Source: Gemmatimonadota bacterium (lineage in GTDB: Bacteria > Gemmatimonadota > Gemmatimonadetes > Palauibacterales > Palauibacteraceae). From it: a stretch of DNA of 41,553 bases. Positions within the stretch are counted from its first letter, which is position 1, and every line of letters starts with the position of its first letter. The position numbers were made by a program, and so were the translations under genes. The stretch covers positions 1 through 41,553 of the forward strand of contig JAJDWE010000049.1 in assembly GCA_022825725.1 (NCBI GenBank), read 5' to 3'. This document shows positions 30,366-37,691 of this stretch, piece by piece. The notes beneath the pieces are model-generated. The model had not been told where the DNA came from and did not search any database. It was given only the letters and a program-made list of their open reading frames with translations.

Positions 30366-31706
30366 ATGCACGCACCACATGCCCGGATCGTTGCCGGATC
30401 CGCCGTCTCGCTCCTCGCCGGCATCGCCCTCTTCGCGGGTGGCGCTTCCGGGCTGACCGGCCAGACGCCGGGTGACGACGTTCGGCGCCTCGCCGAACAT
30501 CCCGCCGTGCAGAGCGCCTTCGGGATCATCGAGGAACTCGAGCCGAGGACGATTCGCGAACTCATCGAACTCACGCAGGTTCCGGCGCCCCCCTTCACGG
30601 AGGACGAACGTGCCCGGGTCTACGCGGAGTGGCTCCGCGAGGCCGGCGCCGACTCCGTGTTCATCGACGAAGAGGGCAACGCGATCGGGATCCGGTACGG
30701 CCGGGGCGGCGCCAGGGGGTCGACGCCGGAGGGGGAGCGGCGGACCGTGGCGCTGTCGGGGCACCTCGACACTGTGTTCCCCGAGTTCGTCGACGTGACG
30801 GTCGAGCAGCGCGGAGACACGCTGTTCGCCCCCGGCATCGGCGACGATACGCGCGGCCTCATTGCGGTCCTCACGGTGCTGCGGGCGCTCGAGGCCGCCG
30901 GCATCGAGACGGAGGCGGACGTTCAGTTCATCGGGACGGTCGGAGAGGAAGGGCTCGGCGACCTGCGCGGGATGAAACACCTGTTTCGCGAGGGGGCGGA
31001 TCCCATCCACACCTGGATCGACGTCGACGGCACGGGACTCGGGAGAATCGTGAACAAGGGGCTGGGCTCCCATCGTTTCCGCGTCATCTTCCGGGGTCCG
31101 GGCGGCCATTCGTGGGGGGCGTTCGGACTCGCGAACCCGGCCCACGCGCTGGGACGCGGGGTTCGCCACTTTCAGGACGTGGCGGACACACTCACCCGCT
31201 CGGGGCCTCGCACGAGCTACAACGTGGGCCGGATCGGAGGCGGGACCTCGGTGAACGCGATCCCCTTCGAGGCGTGGATGGAGGTCGACATGCGTTCGGA
31301 GAGCGCGGAGAGCCTCGAGCGCATCGACGCCGCCTTCCGGGGGGCAATGCGCCGGGCGCTGGACGAGGAAAACGCCCTGCGCCGAGCCGGACCCGAGATC
31401 GAACTCGAACTGGACCAGATCGGAGACCGTCCCTCGGGGGAGGTCGCGGACGACCATCCCCTTGTCGAGCGGGCGATCGAGGTCATGCGGATCTTCGGGA
31501 CCGAGCCCGAACTCACGCGCTCTTCCACCGACTCGAACATCCCGATCGCACTCGGCATCCCCGCGGTGACGATCGGAAGCGGCGGCGTGGGAGGCGGCGC
31601 CCACTCACCCGCCGAATGGTGGATCAACCGCGACGGCCACCTCGGGATCCAGGCGAACCTCCTCCTGCTGGTGAGCGAGGCGGGCCTGGCCGAGACCATC
31701 CCCTGA
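30366..31706 (+). CDS. exported M20-family metallopeptidase
   Basis: 446 residues. ATG 30366 is preceded by GGGGAGG and starts a signal peptide (LLAGIALFAGGASG). The dinuclear zinc site can be read: H133 in SGHLDTV, D160 in GIGDDTRG, E194/E195 in GTVGEEGLGD, D219 in TWIDVDG, and the late His in GGAHSPAEWW. A dimerisation domain sits in the middle (FRGPGGHSWGAFG). M20 enzymes are carboxypeptidases, dipeptidases or tripeptidases (PepT-like); the exact substrate is open. Its stop overlaps the start of an amino-acid permease gene, suggesting peptide cleavage outside the cytoplasm followed by uptake. Confidence 0.92.
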   Translation: MHAPHARIVAGSAVSLLAGIALFAGGASGLTGQTPGDDVRRLAEHPAVQSAFGIIEELEPRTIRELIELTQVPAPPFTEDERARVYAEWLREAGADSVFIDEEGNAIGIRYGRGGARGSTPEGERRTVALSGHLDTVFPEFVDVTVEQRGDTLFAPGIGDDTRGLIAVLTVLRALEAAGIETEADVQFIGTVGEEGLGDLRGMKHLFREGADPIHTWIDVDGTGLGRIVNKGLGSHRFRVIFRGPGGHSWGAFGLANPAHALGRGVRHFQDVADTLTRSGPRTSYNVGRIGGGTSVNAIPFEAWMEVDMRSESAESLERIDAAFRGAMRRALDEENALRRAGPEIELELDQIGDRPSGEVADDHPLVERAIEVMRIFGTEPELTRSSTDSNIPIALGIPAVTIGSGGVGGGAHSPAEWWINRDGHLGIQANLLLLVSEAGLAETIP

Positions 31707-33076
31707 ACGCCCCCCGGCGGGCCGCCGGCGCCGGGTTCGGCCTCCACACGGCGGCGGCGGTCGTCGTCGCCAACATGATCGGAACCGGCGTCTTCACGAG
31801 CCTCGGATTCCAGCTCGAGTCTCTGAGGTCCGGGTTCGCCCTCCTCATGCTGTGGGTCGTGGGCGGGGTCGCGGCCGTGTGCGGCGCCCTCACCTACGCC
31901 GAGCTGGGATCGACGATCCGGCGCTCGGGCGGGGAATACACCTTCCTCTCGCACATCTACCACCCGGCGGCCGGCTTCGTCTCGGGCTGGATCTCGGCCA
32001 CGATCGGGTTCGCGGCCCCCACGGCGCTGGCCGCGATCACGTTCGGGACATACCTCTCGTCCGTCTTTCCGGTCCTGCCCGCCCGATGGCTCGCCGTCGG
32101 GCTCGTCGTGCTCCTCTCCGTCGTCCATGGACGTACGCACCGCACCTCGGGCGGCTTTCAGCGCTGGTCGACGACGGCCAAGGTCGCGCTGATCCTCGCC
32201 TTCGTCGCGGCCGGGCTGTCTCTCGTCGCGGAACCCCGGGAGGTCGGCGTGCTCCCCTCGGCGGACGGCGTGTCGAACGTGTTCTCCGCCGGGTTCGCCG
32301 TGTCTCTCATCTTCGTGTCGTACTCGTATTCCGGGTGGAACGCCGCGACGTACGTGACGGGCGAACTCCGCGACCCGCGGCGGACGCTCCCCCGCGCGCT
32401 GGCCGCCGGGACGCTGCTCGTGATGCTGCTCTACGTCGGACTCAACTACGTGTTCCTGCGGGCGGCCCCCGCGGAGGAAATGGTGGGACGGCTGGAGGTG
32501 GGATACATCGCGGCGGGGTATATATTCGGGCCGGTGGGCGCCGACCTGATGGGGATCACCCTCGCGCTCCTCCTCGTCTCCACGGTGAGCGCCATGGTGC
32601 TCGCGGGCCCGCGCGTCCTCCACGCGATCGGCGAGGACTACCCGACCTTCCGGTTCCTGAGTTCGATCAACGCGCGCGGGACGCCCGGGGCGGCCATCTT
32701 CACGCAGGCCGCGATCAGCCTCCTCTTCATCCTCACGGAGTCCTTCGAAACGATCCTCGTCTTCTCCGGCTTCACGATGGGCCTCAACACGTTCCTGGCG
32801 GCGGGCGGAGTGTTCCTCCTGCGACGGCGGCAGGCCTCGGGCCGACGGCAGGCCTCGGGCGGACAGTCCGCGACGGGTGATGGAGCCGCCGGCGAACCGT
32901 ACCGGACCTGGGGCTATCCCGTCACGCCGCTCATCTTCCTGGCGGTGACGGGTTGGACGCTCGCCTACATCCTCCGCGACCGACCCCTCGAAGCGGGGCT
33001 GGGACTGGGGCTCATCGCCGTCGGCCTCGGCATCTACGCCGTGACGCGGGCCCGCGACCGAAGGACCCGCGCTTGA
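31703..33076 (+). CDS. APC-superfamily amino-acid permease
   Basis: About 457 residues with 12 hydrophobic segments. TM1 ANMIGTGVFTSLGF is the substrate-binding G-x-G helix of the APC family; TM2 CGALTYAELGSTIRRSGGEYTFL and TM6 SYSYSGWNAATYVTGELRDPRRTLPRAL are also typical of amino acid/polyamine/organocation transporters. No ATG, GTG or TTG lies at a sensible place: the only in-frame ATG near the start is inside TM1 (31778). CTG at 31703, overlapping the M20 stop (CTGA), is the best placed start. A short cytoplasmic linker near the end carries an 18-bp tandem duplication. Its stop overlaps the exporter gene by TTGA. Confidence 0.88.
   Translation: MNAPRRAAGAGFGLHTAAAVVVANMIGTGVFTSLGFQLESLRSGFALLMLWVVGGVAAVCGALTYAELGSTIRRSGGEYTFLSHIYHPAAGFVSGWISATIGFAAPTALAAITFGTYLSSVFPVLPARWLAVGLVVLLSVVHGRTHRTSGGFQRWSTTAKVALILAFVAAGLSLVAEPREVGVLPSADGVSNVFSAGFAVSLIFVSYSYSGWNAATYVTGELRDPRRTLPRALAAGTLLVMLLYVGLNYVFLRAAPAEEMVGRLEVGYIAAGYIFGPVGADLMGITLALLLVSTVSAMVLAGPRVLHAIGEDYPTFRFLSSINARGTPGAAIFTQAAISLLFILTESFETILVFSGFTMGLNTFLAAGGVFLLRRRQASGRRQASGGQSATGDGAAGEPYRTWGYPVTPLIFLAVTGWTLAYILRDRPLEAGLGLGLIAVGLGIYAVTRARDRRTRA
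32828..32863. repeat. two-copy 18-bp tandem repeat inside the permease gene
   Basis: CGGCAGGCCTCGGGC occurs at 32828-32842 and again at 32846-32860, period 18 bp, one mismatch in the unit. It encodes RQASGR-RQASGG in a loop between membrane helices and keeps the frame, so it is a neutral length variant of a linker. Confidence 0.6.
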
Positions 33077-34041
33077 ACCCGAGCCCGCAGGCGGCTTCCC
33101 CGAAGGCCCTGCTGCTCGCGTTCGCGGCGGTGTACCTGGTCTGGGGATCGACCTATCTGGCCATCCGTTTCGGCGTGGAAACGATCCCGCCCTTCCTCCT
33201 CGGGGGAACGCGCTTCCTGGCGGCGGGCGTGATCCTCGCCGTCGTGTCCCGCCGTCGGGGCGCGCCGGTCCCGAAACCCTCGGAATGGAGGGCTGCCACC
33301 ATCTCGGGCGTGTTCATGGTCGTGGGCGGCAACGGACTCGTGTGCTGGGCGGCGCAGTTCGTGCCCTCGGGGCTCACGGCTCTGCTCGTGGCCACGGTAC
33401 CGCTGTGGCTCGTCGCGATCGCGCGCCTGGGCCCGGACCGGGAGACGGCGAGCCCCATGGAAATCGCGGGACTCGTGCTGGGCCTCGGGGGCGTGGCGCT
33501 CCTCGTGGGGACCTCCGGGGCGGAAGTCGGCATTCGCGGGGCGAGCGCGAACCAGGTCGCGGCCGGAGCGCTCGTCGTCGTGGGGGCATCGATCTGCTGG
33601 GCGATCGGCTCCATGTACAACCGGCGGGCCGCCCTGCCGCAGCCGCCGCTCTACGGGACGGCGCTGACGATGGCCGCCGGGGGCCTGATCCTCGTGCTCA
33701 TCGGACTGGCGGCGGGAGAGTTCGGCCGCCTGTCGCTCGACGACGTATCCCTGAGATCGTGGCTGTCGCTCGCCTACCTGGCGGCCATGGGGTCGATCGT
33801 GGCCTTCTCGGCCTACATGTGGCTCCTGCGCACGGTGCGGCCGGCGGCCGCGGGCACGTATGCGTACGTGAACCCGGTCGTGGCGCTCTTTCTGGGCTGG
33901 TGGCTCGCGGGCGAGGCGTTCACGCTGCCGATGCTGGCGGGCACCGTGATCATCGTGGCGGGGGTCGTGCTGGTCCAGCGGGGGCGGGCGCCGAAGGGCG
34001 GCCCAAGGCCGGCAACCGTGCGGGCGCCAGCCTCGAGGTAG
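33073..34041 (+). CDS. EamA-family (DMT superfamily) transporter
   Basis: 322 residues, about 10 helices in two EamA repeats. AAVYLVWGSTYLAIRFGVETIPPFLLGGTRFLAAG is the first repeat's signature and VRPAAAGTYAYVNPVVALFLGWWLAGE the second's. It resembles YedA/RhtA-like exporters of amino acids or metabolites. The start is TTG 33073, overlapping the permease stop by TTGA. With the M20 peptidase and APC permease it forms a three-gene unit; importing amino acids and exporting surplus would fit, but the substrate is inferred. Confidence 0.9.
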   Translation: MNPSPQAASPKALLLAFAAVYLVWGSTYLAIRFGVETIPPFLLGGTRFLAAGVILAVVSRRRGAPVPKPSEWRAATISGVFMVVGGNGLVCWAAQFVPSGLTALLVATVPLWLVAIARLGPDRETASPMEIAGLVLGLGGVALLVGTSGAEVGIRGASANQVAAGALVVVGASICWAIGSMYNRRAALPQPPLYGTALTMAAGGLILVLIGLAAGEFGRLSLDDVSLRSWLSLAYLAAMGSIVAFSAYMWLLRTVRPAAAGTYAYVNPVVALFLGWWLAGEAFTLPMLAGTVIIVAGVVLVQRGRAPKGGPRPATVRAPASR

Positions 34042-34053
34042 CCCCCCACGCGG

Positions 34054-34440
34054 TCAGAGGGAGAGCGGAGGCCGACGCCCCTGCTGCTGCTCGGCCACGT
34101 ATTCCCGGTACTTCTCCAACTGCTCTTCGCTCAGCACCTCGGCGAGCTTCGTCTCCGTCTCCTGCTGGAACTCCTGCATCATCTGCATCATGGCGTTCCG
34201 GTCCATCGAGCCCCGCGCGGCCTGGAAGCGCTCGCGGCGGCTCTCCGCCTGGGTCTCGAGGATTTCCCGGACCTTCACGACCTGCTCCTCATCCAGCGCG
34301 AGCTGCTCCGTGAGGGCGGTCATCTGGTCGTCGAGACTCATGCCGAAGCCACGGGCGCCCCGCTGAGCCTGCGCCTCGAGCGGCGCCGCGGCGGCGAGTG
34401 CGACCAATACGAGAGCGAACGCTCCGATCGTCTTTCTCAT
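34054..34440 (-). CDS. Spy/CpxP-like periplasmic protein
   Basis: 128 residues. ATG 34440 has GGAGG 6 nt upstream and begins a signal peptide ending near LEAQA. The mature protein is helical and Met/Gln/Glu-rich: MTALTEQLALDEEQVVKVREILETQAESRRERF and MMQMMQEFQQETETKLAEVLSEEQLEKYREYV. The L-x-L-x-x-x-Q pattern repeated twice is that of Spy/CpxP-type LTXXQ proteins, which are periplasmic chaperones or stress sensors. It is convergent with the EamA gene (12-nt gap) and divergent from the serine hydrolases. Confidence 0.75.
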   Translation of the reverse strand: MRKTIGAFALVLVALAAAAPLEAQAQRGARGFGMSLDDQMTALTEQLALDEEQVVKVREILETQAESRRERFQAARGSMDRNAMMQMMQEFQQETETKLAEVLSEEQLEKYREYVAEQQQGRRPPLSL

Positions 34441-34456
34441 CGATATCCTCCCTTTT

Positions 34457-34505
34457 CCTGCCTTCTTCCTTGCCCGTTCCCTGCCTTCTTCCCCTGCCTG
34501 CTTCC
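34457..34505. repeat. three copies of a 13-bp pyrimidine/purine repeat
   Basis: CCTGCCTTCTTCC is at 34457-34469 and 34480-34492, and CCTGCCTGCTTCC (one mismatch) at 34493-34505. On the minus strand this is a purine-rich GGAAGAAGGCAGG series just ahead of the GGAGG ribosome-binding site of the Spy-like gene, so it is probably in that transcript's 5' leader. Confidence 0.6.
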
Positions 34506-34530
34506 CTTTGCGTCGGGTGCAGCCCCTTCA

Positions 34531-34560
34531 CCCGAAACGACACGGATCCCTCCCGAAACG
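34531..34560. promoter_or_regulatory. direct repeat CCCGAAACG, 21-bp period
   Basis: CCCGAAACG occurs at 34531-34539 and 34552-34560. The 21-bp distance is two helical turns, so both copies face the same side of DNA. They lie between two divergent transcription units, where a dimeric regulator or two sigma/activator contacts could bind. No regulator gene is adjacent. Confidence 0.35.
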
Positions 34561-34649
34561 TTATGGACCCTTGCGCCAAGCGCTCTGGATGCGCTCAGCT
34601 ACGAACGGGGCCGACGACCGGTCGCCTGAACGAGGCAATGGGGGTTCGC

Positions 34650-36122
34650 ATGAGGATTCGGTCGGGGATCCGTTACCGTTTTCGAGTCTGCGCTGCCGTG
34701 GGCGGCATGCTCCTGGTCACCGGTTGTGCGGGAGAACGCAGCGTGCCCGCGGAAGACGAGGCGGCCCACGAGCGGTCGCACATCGCGGGGATGGCGGCGC
34801 ACCATATTTGCGCGGGCGTCTTCGTCGTGGGACGCGACTACGAGCGTTCCGTAGACGAGGTCGTGGCGCAGGACATCCGGCGTTTCCCGTTGTTCAACTG
34901 GCAGGATGACTTCGAGTACGGGGTGAACTTCGAGACGCGCACCGCCTCCGTGTCGGCAGCCGATTTCGGCACGCGCTCCGCAGAGTACAACGGGGACCAG
35001 GGGTGCACGATCCTGCCGGCCGACCTCGACGACGTGACGTACGAACCGCAGGTCGTCGAGCGGCTCATTCCCGATCCCGACGCCACCGCGTGGCCGACGG
35101 GCGATGTCGGCGCCTACCACGACCCGCCGCCGCCGGAGGTCGACATGGAGGCGCTCGAGGCGGCCCTCGACTGGACGATGGCCCAGAGCGAGCACAACAC
35201 GCGGGCGCTCGTCGTCATCTACGCGGGCAAGGTCCTCGGCGAGCGCTACGCACCCGGCTTCACGCGCAATACGCCGCAGATCTCGTGGTCCCAGGGGAAG
35301 AGCATCGCGAGCGCCCTCGTCGGCGCGGCGATCCAGGCCGGCCACCTCGACGCCGGACTCGACGACCCGGTGCCCGTGCCCGAATGGCAGGGGGACGACG
35401 ACCCGCGCAGGGAGATCCGCATCCGGGACATCCTGAACATGAGTTCGGGCCTCGATTTTCTGAATCTGGGCCTGGCGGACTCGCTGTCGTGGACGCACGC
35501 GAACGAACACTTCCAGATCTACTTCGAGGGGATCGATGTGTTCGAGCATGCGATCGACCAGCCGATGGACACCCTGCCGGGCGCGATCTTCCGCTACCGC
35601 AACTCCGACCCGCTCACGGCGAACCGGATCGTGCGACATGCGGCCGAGGCGCGGGGGGAGGACTGGCTCACGTATCCCCAGCGCATCCTGTTCGACCGCA
35701 TCGGGGCGCGGAACTACGTCCTCGAGACGGACGCGTGGGGCAACTTCATCATCTCCGGCTACGACTACGGGAGCGCCTGGGACTGGGCCCGGTTCGGCCT
35801 CCTCCACCTGTGGGATGGCGTGTGGCCGACGCCCGACGGCGGAAGCGACCGCATCCTGCCCGAGGGCTGGGTGGACTTCGTGAGCACACCGGCTCCCGGC
35901 GCCGAAGCGCTCCAGTACGGCGGGCTGTTCTGGCTCAACCGAGGCGGCTCGCTGCCCCGGGCGCCGGAGGACGCATACTGGGCGGCCGGTTTCATGGGAC
36001 AGTACACGGCCATCATCCCTTCGTACGATCTCGTGATCGTCCGCCTGGGCCCGAGCCCCGGAGACACCGGCGCGTACCTGTCGGACATCATCGGCGAGGT
36101 GACCGATGCGATCGAACGCTAG
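34650..36122 (+). CDS. serine hydrolase lipoprotein (class C beta-lactamase fold), copy 1
   Basis: 490 residues from ATG 34650 (ATG 34638 is an alternative). The lipoprotein signal ends with LLVTGC. An N-terminal domain of about 160 residues (HHICAGVFVVGRDYERSVDEVVAQDI) precedes the hydrolase core. In the core, S214-K217 (WSQGKS) is the SxxK nucleophile motif, FRYRNSDP gives the Y-x-N box, and YWAAGFMGQYTAIIP occupies the place of the KTG/HTG strand. This fold covers beta-lactamases, esterases, DD-peptidases and amide hydrolases; the substrate is unknown. The downstream gene is a close paralogue and starts within its last 17 nt. Confidence 0.88.
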   Translation: MRIRSGIRYRFRVCAAVGGMLLVTGCAGERSVPAEDEAAHERSHIAGMAAHHICAGVFVVGRDYERSVDEVVAQDIRRFPLFNWQDDFEYGVNFETRTASVSAADFGTRSAEYNGDQGCTILPADLDDVTYEPQVVERLIPDPDATAWPTGDVGAYHDPPPPEVDMEALEAALDWTMAQSEHNTRALVVIYAGKVLGERYAPGFTRNTPQISWSQGKSIASALVGAAIQAGHLDAGLDDPVPVPEWQGDDDPRREIRIRDILNMSSGLDFLNLGLADSLSWTHANEHFQIYFEGIDVFEHAIDQPMDTLPGAIFRYRNSDPLTANRIVRHAAEARGEDWLTYPQRILFDRIGARNYVLETDAWGNFIISGYDYGSAWDWARFGLLHLWDGVWPTPDGGSDRILPEGWVDFVSTPAPGAEALQYGGLFWLNRGGSLPRAPEDAYWAAGFMGQYTAIIPSYDLVIVRLGPSPGDTGAYLSDIIGEVTDAIER

Positions 36123-37611
36123 CCCGTCCGCCCTTCTGCGCGGCGGCGTCGGCACCCTGGTCGCGGCGGTCTCCTTCCTGGTGCCCGGCTGTGCGCCACA
36201 GCCGGATTCGCCGGAATCGGACGCACGGGGCGAAACGGAGGTGGAAGACGAGGCCCATATCCGCGGGCACGTCGCCGGGATGTCGGTGCACCACCTCTGC
36301 GCCGGCGTGTTCGTCGTGGGCCGGGATTACGAACGCTCCGTCGAGGAAGTCGTAGCGCAGGACATCCGCCCCTTCGACCGGTTCGACTGGCAGGACGACT
36401 TCGAGTACGCGGTGGATTTCGAGACGCGGACGGCCTCGGTCTCGGGAGATGGAGTCCCGACGCAGTACGCGGAGTACAACGGAGACCAGGGGTGTACGAT
36501 CCTCCCGGACGGGTTCGAGGATGTGACCTTCGAGCCCGTGGTCGTCGAGCGCCTGAGCCGGGATCCCGAGGCGACGGCGTGGCCTACGGGGGATGTCGGC
36601 GCGTACCACGACCCGCCGCCCGCCGAGGTCGACATGGCCGCTCTGGAGGCGGCTCTCGACTGGGCGATGGCTCAGAGCGAACACAACACGCGGGCGGTCG
36701 TCGTCATCTACGCCGGGAAGATCCTCGGCGAGCGCTACGCCCCGGGCTTCACGCGCAACACACCGCAGATCTCGTGGTCACAGGGGAAGAGCATCGCGAG
36801 CGCCCTCGTCGGCGCGGCGATCGAGGCCGGTCACCTCGACGTCGGACTCGACGACCCGGCACCGGTGCCCGAATGGCAGGGGGACGACGACCCCCGACGG
36901 GAGATCCGCATCCGCGACCTCCTGAACATGAGTTCCGGGCTCGATTTCCTGAACCTGGGCTCGGATCCGGTGCTCCGCTGGACGCATGCGCACGAACACT
37001 CCCGGATCTATTTCGAGGGGATCGACGTGTTCGAGCACGCCATCGACCAGCCCATGGACCGCGCACCGGGGGAAGTCTTCCGCTACCGGAACTCGGACCC
37101 GCTCACGGCGACGCGCATCGTGCGGCAGGCCGTCGAGGCGCGCGGCGACGACTGGCTCACCTACCCGCAGCGCATCCTGTTCGACCGCATCGGGGCGAGG
37201 GACTACGTCCTTGAGACGGACGCGTGGGGCAACTTCATCATCACCGGCTACGACTACGGGAGCGCGTGGGACTGGGCCCGGTTCGGCCTCCTCCACCTGT
37301 GGGACGGCGTGTGGCCGACCCCCGACGGCGGGTCCGACCGCATCCTCCCGAAGGGCTGGGTCGACTTCATCAGCACGCCGGCTCCCGGCGCGGAACTCTT
37401 GAATTACGGCGGGCTGTTCTGGGTGAATCGCGGAGGGGCATTCCCGAGGGCCCCGGACGACGCCTACTGGGCGGCGGGGGCCATGGGGCAGTACACGGCC
37501 ATCATCCCGTCCCAGAACCTGGTGATCGTCCGGCTGGGACCGAGCCCCGGCGACCACGGAGCGTACATGTCCGACATCATCGGTGAGGTCACCGGGGCAA
37601 TCGACCGGTAG
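36106..37611 (+). CDS. serine hydrolase lipoprotein (class C beta-lactamase fold), copy 2
   Basis: 501 residues, lipoprotein signal VSFLVPGC. It is colinear with the upstream copy over nearly the whole length, with long identical blocks (SEHNTRA, ISWSQGKSIASALVGAAI, WARFGLLHLWDGVWPTP). SxxK is S225-K228, Y-x-N is FRYRNSDP, and YWAAGAMGQYTAIIP fills the third motif. Differences concentrate in the signal/spacer region (residues 1-60) and at positions such as EGWVDFV/KGWVDFI. The start overlaps the first gene by 17 nt, so it is translated from the same message. It is a tandem duplication with both copies apparently intact. Confidence 0.9.
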   Translation: MRSNASPSALLRGGVGTLVAAVSFLVPGCAPQPDSPESDARGETEVEDEAHIRGHVAGMSVHHLCAGVFVVGRDYERSVEEVVAQDIRPFDRFDWQDDFEYAVDFETRTASVSGDGVPTQYAEYNGDQGCTILPDGFEDVTFEPVVVERLSRDPEATAWPTGDVGAYHDPPPAEVDMAALEAALDWAMAQSEHNTRAVVVIYAGKILGERYAPGFTRNTPQISWSQGKSIASALVGAAIEAGHLDVGLDDPAPVPEWQGDDDPRREIRIRDLLNMSSGLDFLNLGSDPVLRWTHAHEHSRIYFEGIDVFEHAIDQPMDRAPGEVFRYRNSDPLTATRIVRQAVEARGDDWLTYPQRILFDRIGARDYVLETDAWGNFIITGYDYGSAWDWARFGLLHLWDGVWPTPDGGSDRILPKGWVDFISTPAPGAELLNYGGLFWVNRGGAFPRAPDDAYWAAGAMGQYTAIIPSQNLVIVRLGPSPGDHGAYMSDIIGEVTGAIDR

Positions 37612-37691
37612 CTGTCCGCCATCGTAATGTGTAGGCCTGTTCCCCCTCAGCCCCGGGGGCGTCGTCCACTTCCCCTCTCCAGGAGGATCTC

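Noticed and set aside
32828-32863. Short direct repeats considered as CRISPR or mobile element traces
   Set aside because: Only two in-frame 18-bp units inside a coding linker; no spacers, no cas genes, no terminal repeats.
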